Positions 7,252 through 7,608 of a DNA stretch of 7,608 nt are shown one piece after another. Within the stretch, counting starts at the first letter, position 1, and each line of letters starts with the position of its first letter. Origin of the DNA: Bacteroidales bacterium (GTDB lineage Bacteria > Bacteroidota > Bacteroidia > Bacteroidales > F082); the NCBI GenBank assembly GCA_017508895.1, contig JAFWRA010000292.1:1-7608 (forward strand). Direction: 5' to 3'. Below the pieces are notes generated by a model. That model made no database searches and was not told the origin of the DNA. It saw only the letters and a list, made by a program, of their open reading frames with translations. The translations under genes and the position numbers were made by a program.

Positions 7252-7285
7252 GTAGAGACGCGATTGATCGCGTCTCTACTTTTTT
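7252..7285 (+). terminator. Hairpin terminator after the ABC transporter gene
   Basis: A perfect inverted repeat occupies 7252-7279: arm GTAGAGACGCGAT and its exact complement, with a practical stem of about 12 pairs and a 4-base loop. It starts four bases after the stop codon and is followed by six T. This is a convincing intrinsic terminator for the rlhA-ABC pair. The palindrome also resembles repeats scattered in some bacterial genomes. Confidence 0.85.
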
Positions 7286-7356
7286 AATACATTTTTCTAA
7301 CGAATTTTTCTCAACCAATCCAAATATTTTCTATTTTAGCCGATTGTTTTTGAAGC

Positions 7357-7373
7357 GCGGATTACAAATCCGC
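7357..7373. repeat. Intergenic palindrome upstream of the GatB/GatE-type gene
   Basis: GCGGATT and AATCCGC form a perfect 7-pair inverted repeat around the loop ACA, 47 bases before the next start codon. It has no T-tract, so it is not a typical terminator. It could be an operator, a leader hairpin or a dispersed repeat. The rest of the 7286-7420 gap is AT-rich, and I see no exact TAnnTTTG promoter box in it. Confidence 0.55.
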
Positions 7374-7375
7374 CA

Positions 7376-7420
7376 GAACAACAATTAAACAGTTCAACGA
7401 ACAACAATTCAACAACAAAT
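7376..7420 (+). promoter_or_regulatory. A/C-rich unstructured leader with an 11-base direct repeat
   Basis: The 45 bases before the ATG at 7421 are almost only A and C with few T and two G outside the start. GAACAACAATT occurs at 7376-7386 and again at 7399-7409. No Shine-Dalgarno is present. Such A-rich, unfolded leaders are common before well-translated Bacteroidota genes; the role here is inferred. Confidence 0.4.
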
Positions 7421-7608
7421 ATGAGCACCAACTTTGACCCACGCGCCAACTACGAGCTGACCAAGCAACAGGCCGGCTACGTCGAGCGCAAGAAAGCCAC
7501 TCAGGAAGACTATGACCGCATAGGCTTCATGTCGGGACTCGAAGTGCACCAGCAGATCAAGACCAAGGAGAAGCTGTTTTGCCACTGTCCCGCCGGACAA
7601 TTCAACAA
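7421..7608 (+). CDS. GatB/GatE-family tRNA amidotransferase subunit, N-terminal fragment
   Basis: The first 62 codons of a gene that runs off the window. After about 33 residues of charged N-terminal extension comes [12 protein letters not shown] (34-45) and then KLFCHCPAG (51-59). This is the start of the GatB/GatE catalytic fold. GatB usually reads GLEVH-x-QL, while archaeal-type GatE reads GLEIHQQL-x-T...KLFC-C, so HQQ with KLFC and the longer N-terminus points to a GatE-like protein. The known family activates Glu-tRNA(Gln) or Asp-tRNA(Asn) and converts it to Gln-tRNA or Asn-tRNA, using ammonia from a partner amidase or asparaginase-like subunit. No partner is visible here. The ATG at 7421 follows an A/C-rich leader and lies 173 bases after the ABC gene and its terminator, so it is a separate transcription unit. 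Confidence 0.78.
   Translation, partial: MSTNFDPRANYELTKQQAGYVERKKATQEDYDRIGFMSGLEVHQQIKTKEKLFCHCPAGQFN

Noticed and set aside
7252..7279. Operator or attachment site
   Set aside because: The position just after a stop codon and the following T run make a terminator the simpler reading; no integrase gene is nearby.
7340..7353. Promoter box near TGTTTTTG upstream of the GatB/GatE-type gene
   Set aside because: It misses the A of TAnnTTTG and no clear -33 box was found, so it was not listed as a feature.

Overview
The window looks like a chromosomal segment of a Bacteroidota, most likely a Bacteroidales. The reasons are start sites without Shine-Dalgarno sequences, two promoter boxes of the Bacteroidota type (TAnnTTTG), A/C-rich leaders, and gene families typical of that group. 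The genus cannot be fixed from the sequence. No tRNA, rRNA, CRISPR array, transposase or phage gene was seen.

Left part (1 to about 3632, minus strand): a tightly packed three-gene operon read right to left. It begins with two tandem paralogues of an AlgX/AlgJ-like SGNH protein (2010-3632, then 391-2028) and runs into the N-terminal part of an AlgI-like membrane-bound O-acyltransferase (MBOAT), cut by the window edge at base 1. Neighbouring genes overlap by 19 and 17 bases, so translation is probably coupled. Together they look like a machine that moves acyl (probably acetyl) groups across the inner membrane onto a periplasmic or exported polysaccharide. Both SGNH paralogues carry an unusual C-terminal array of about 63-70-residue repeats, and both have Gly where AlgX/AlgJ have the Asp of the catalytic D-x-H motif.

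Middle (3633-3707): a very short divergent promoter region with one TAnnTTTG box on each strand. On the plus strand the box ends only four bases before the start codon of the next gene, implying a nearly leaderless mRNA.

Right part (3708-7247, plus strand): a U32-family protein that matches RlhA (YdcP), the 23S rRNA C2501 hydroxylation factor, followed after 12 bases by an ABC exporter half-transporter. The rlhA gene contains a 7-base tandem repeat whose copy-number changes would truncate the protein before its C-terminal cysteine cluster. The pair ends at a strong hairpin terminator (7252-7285).

End (7286-7608): an intergenic stretch with a second perfect palindrome and an A/C-rich leader. 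It is followed by the first 62 codons of a GatB/GatE-type amidotransferase subunit that looks closer to the archaeal-type GatE by its GLEVHQQ motif. This gene runs off the window.
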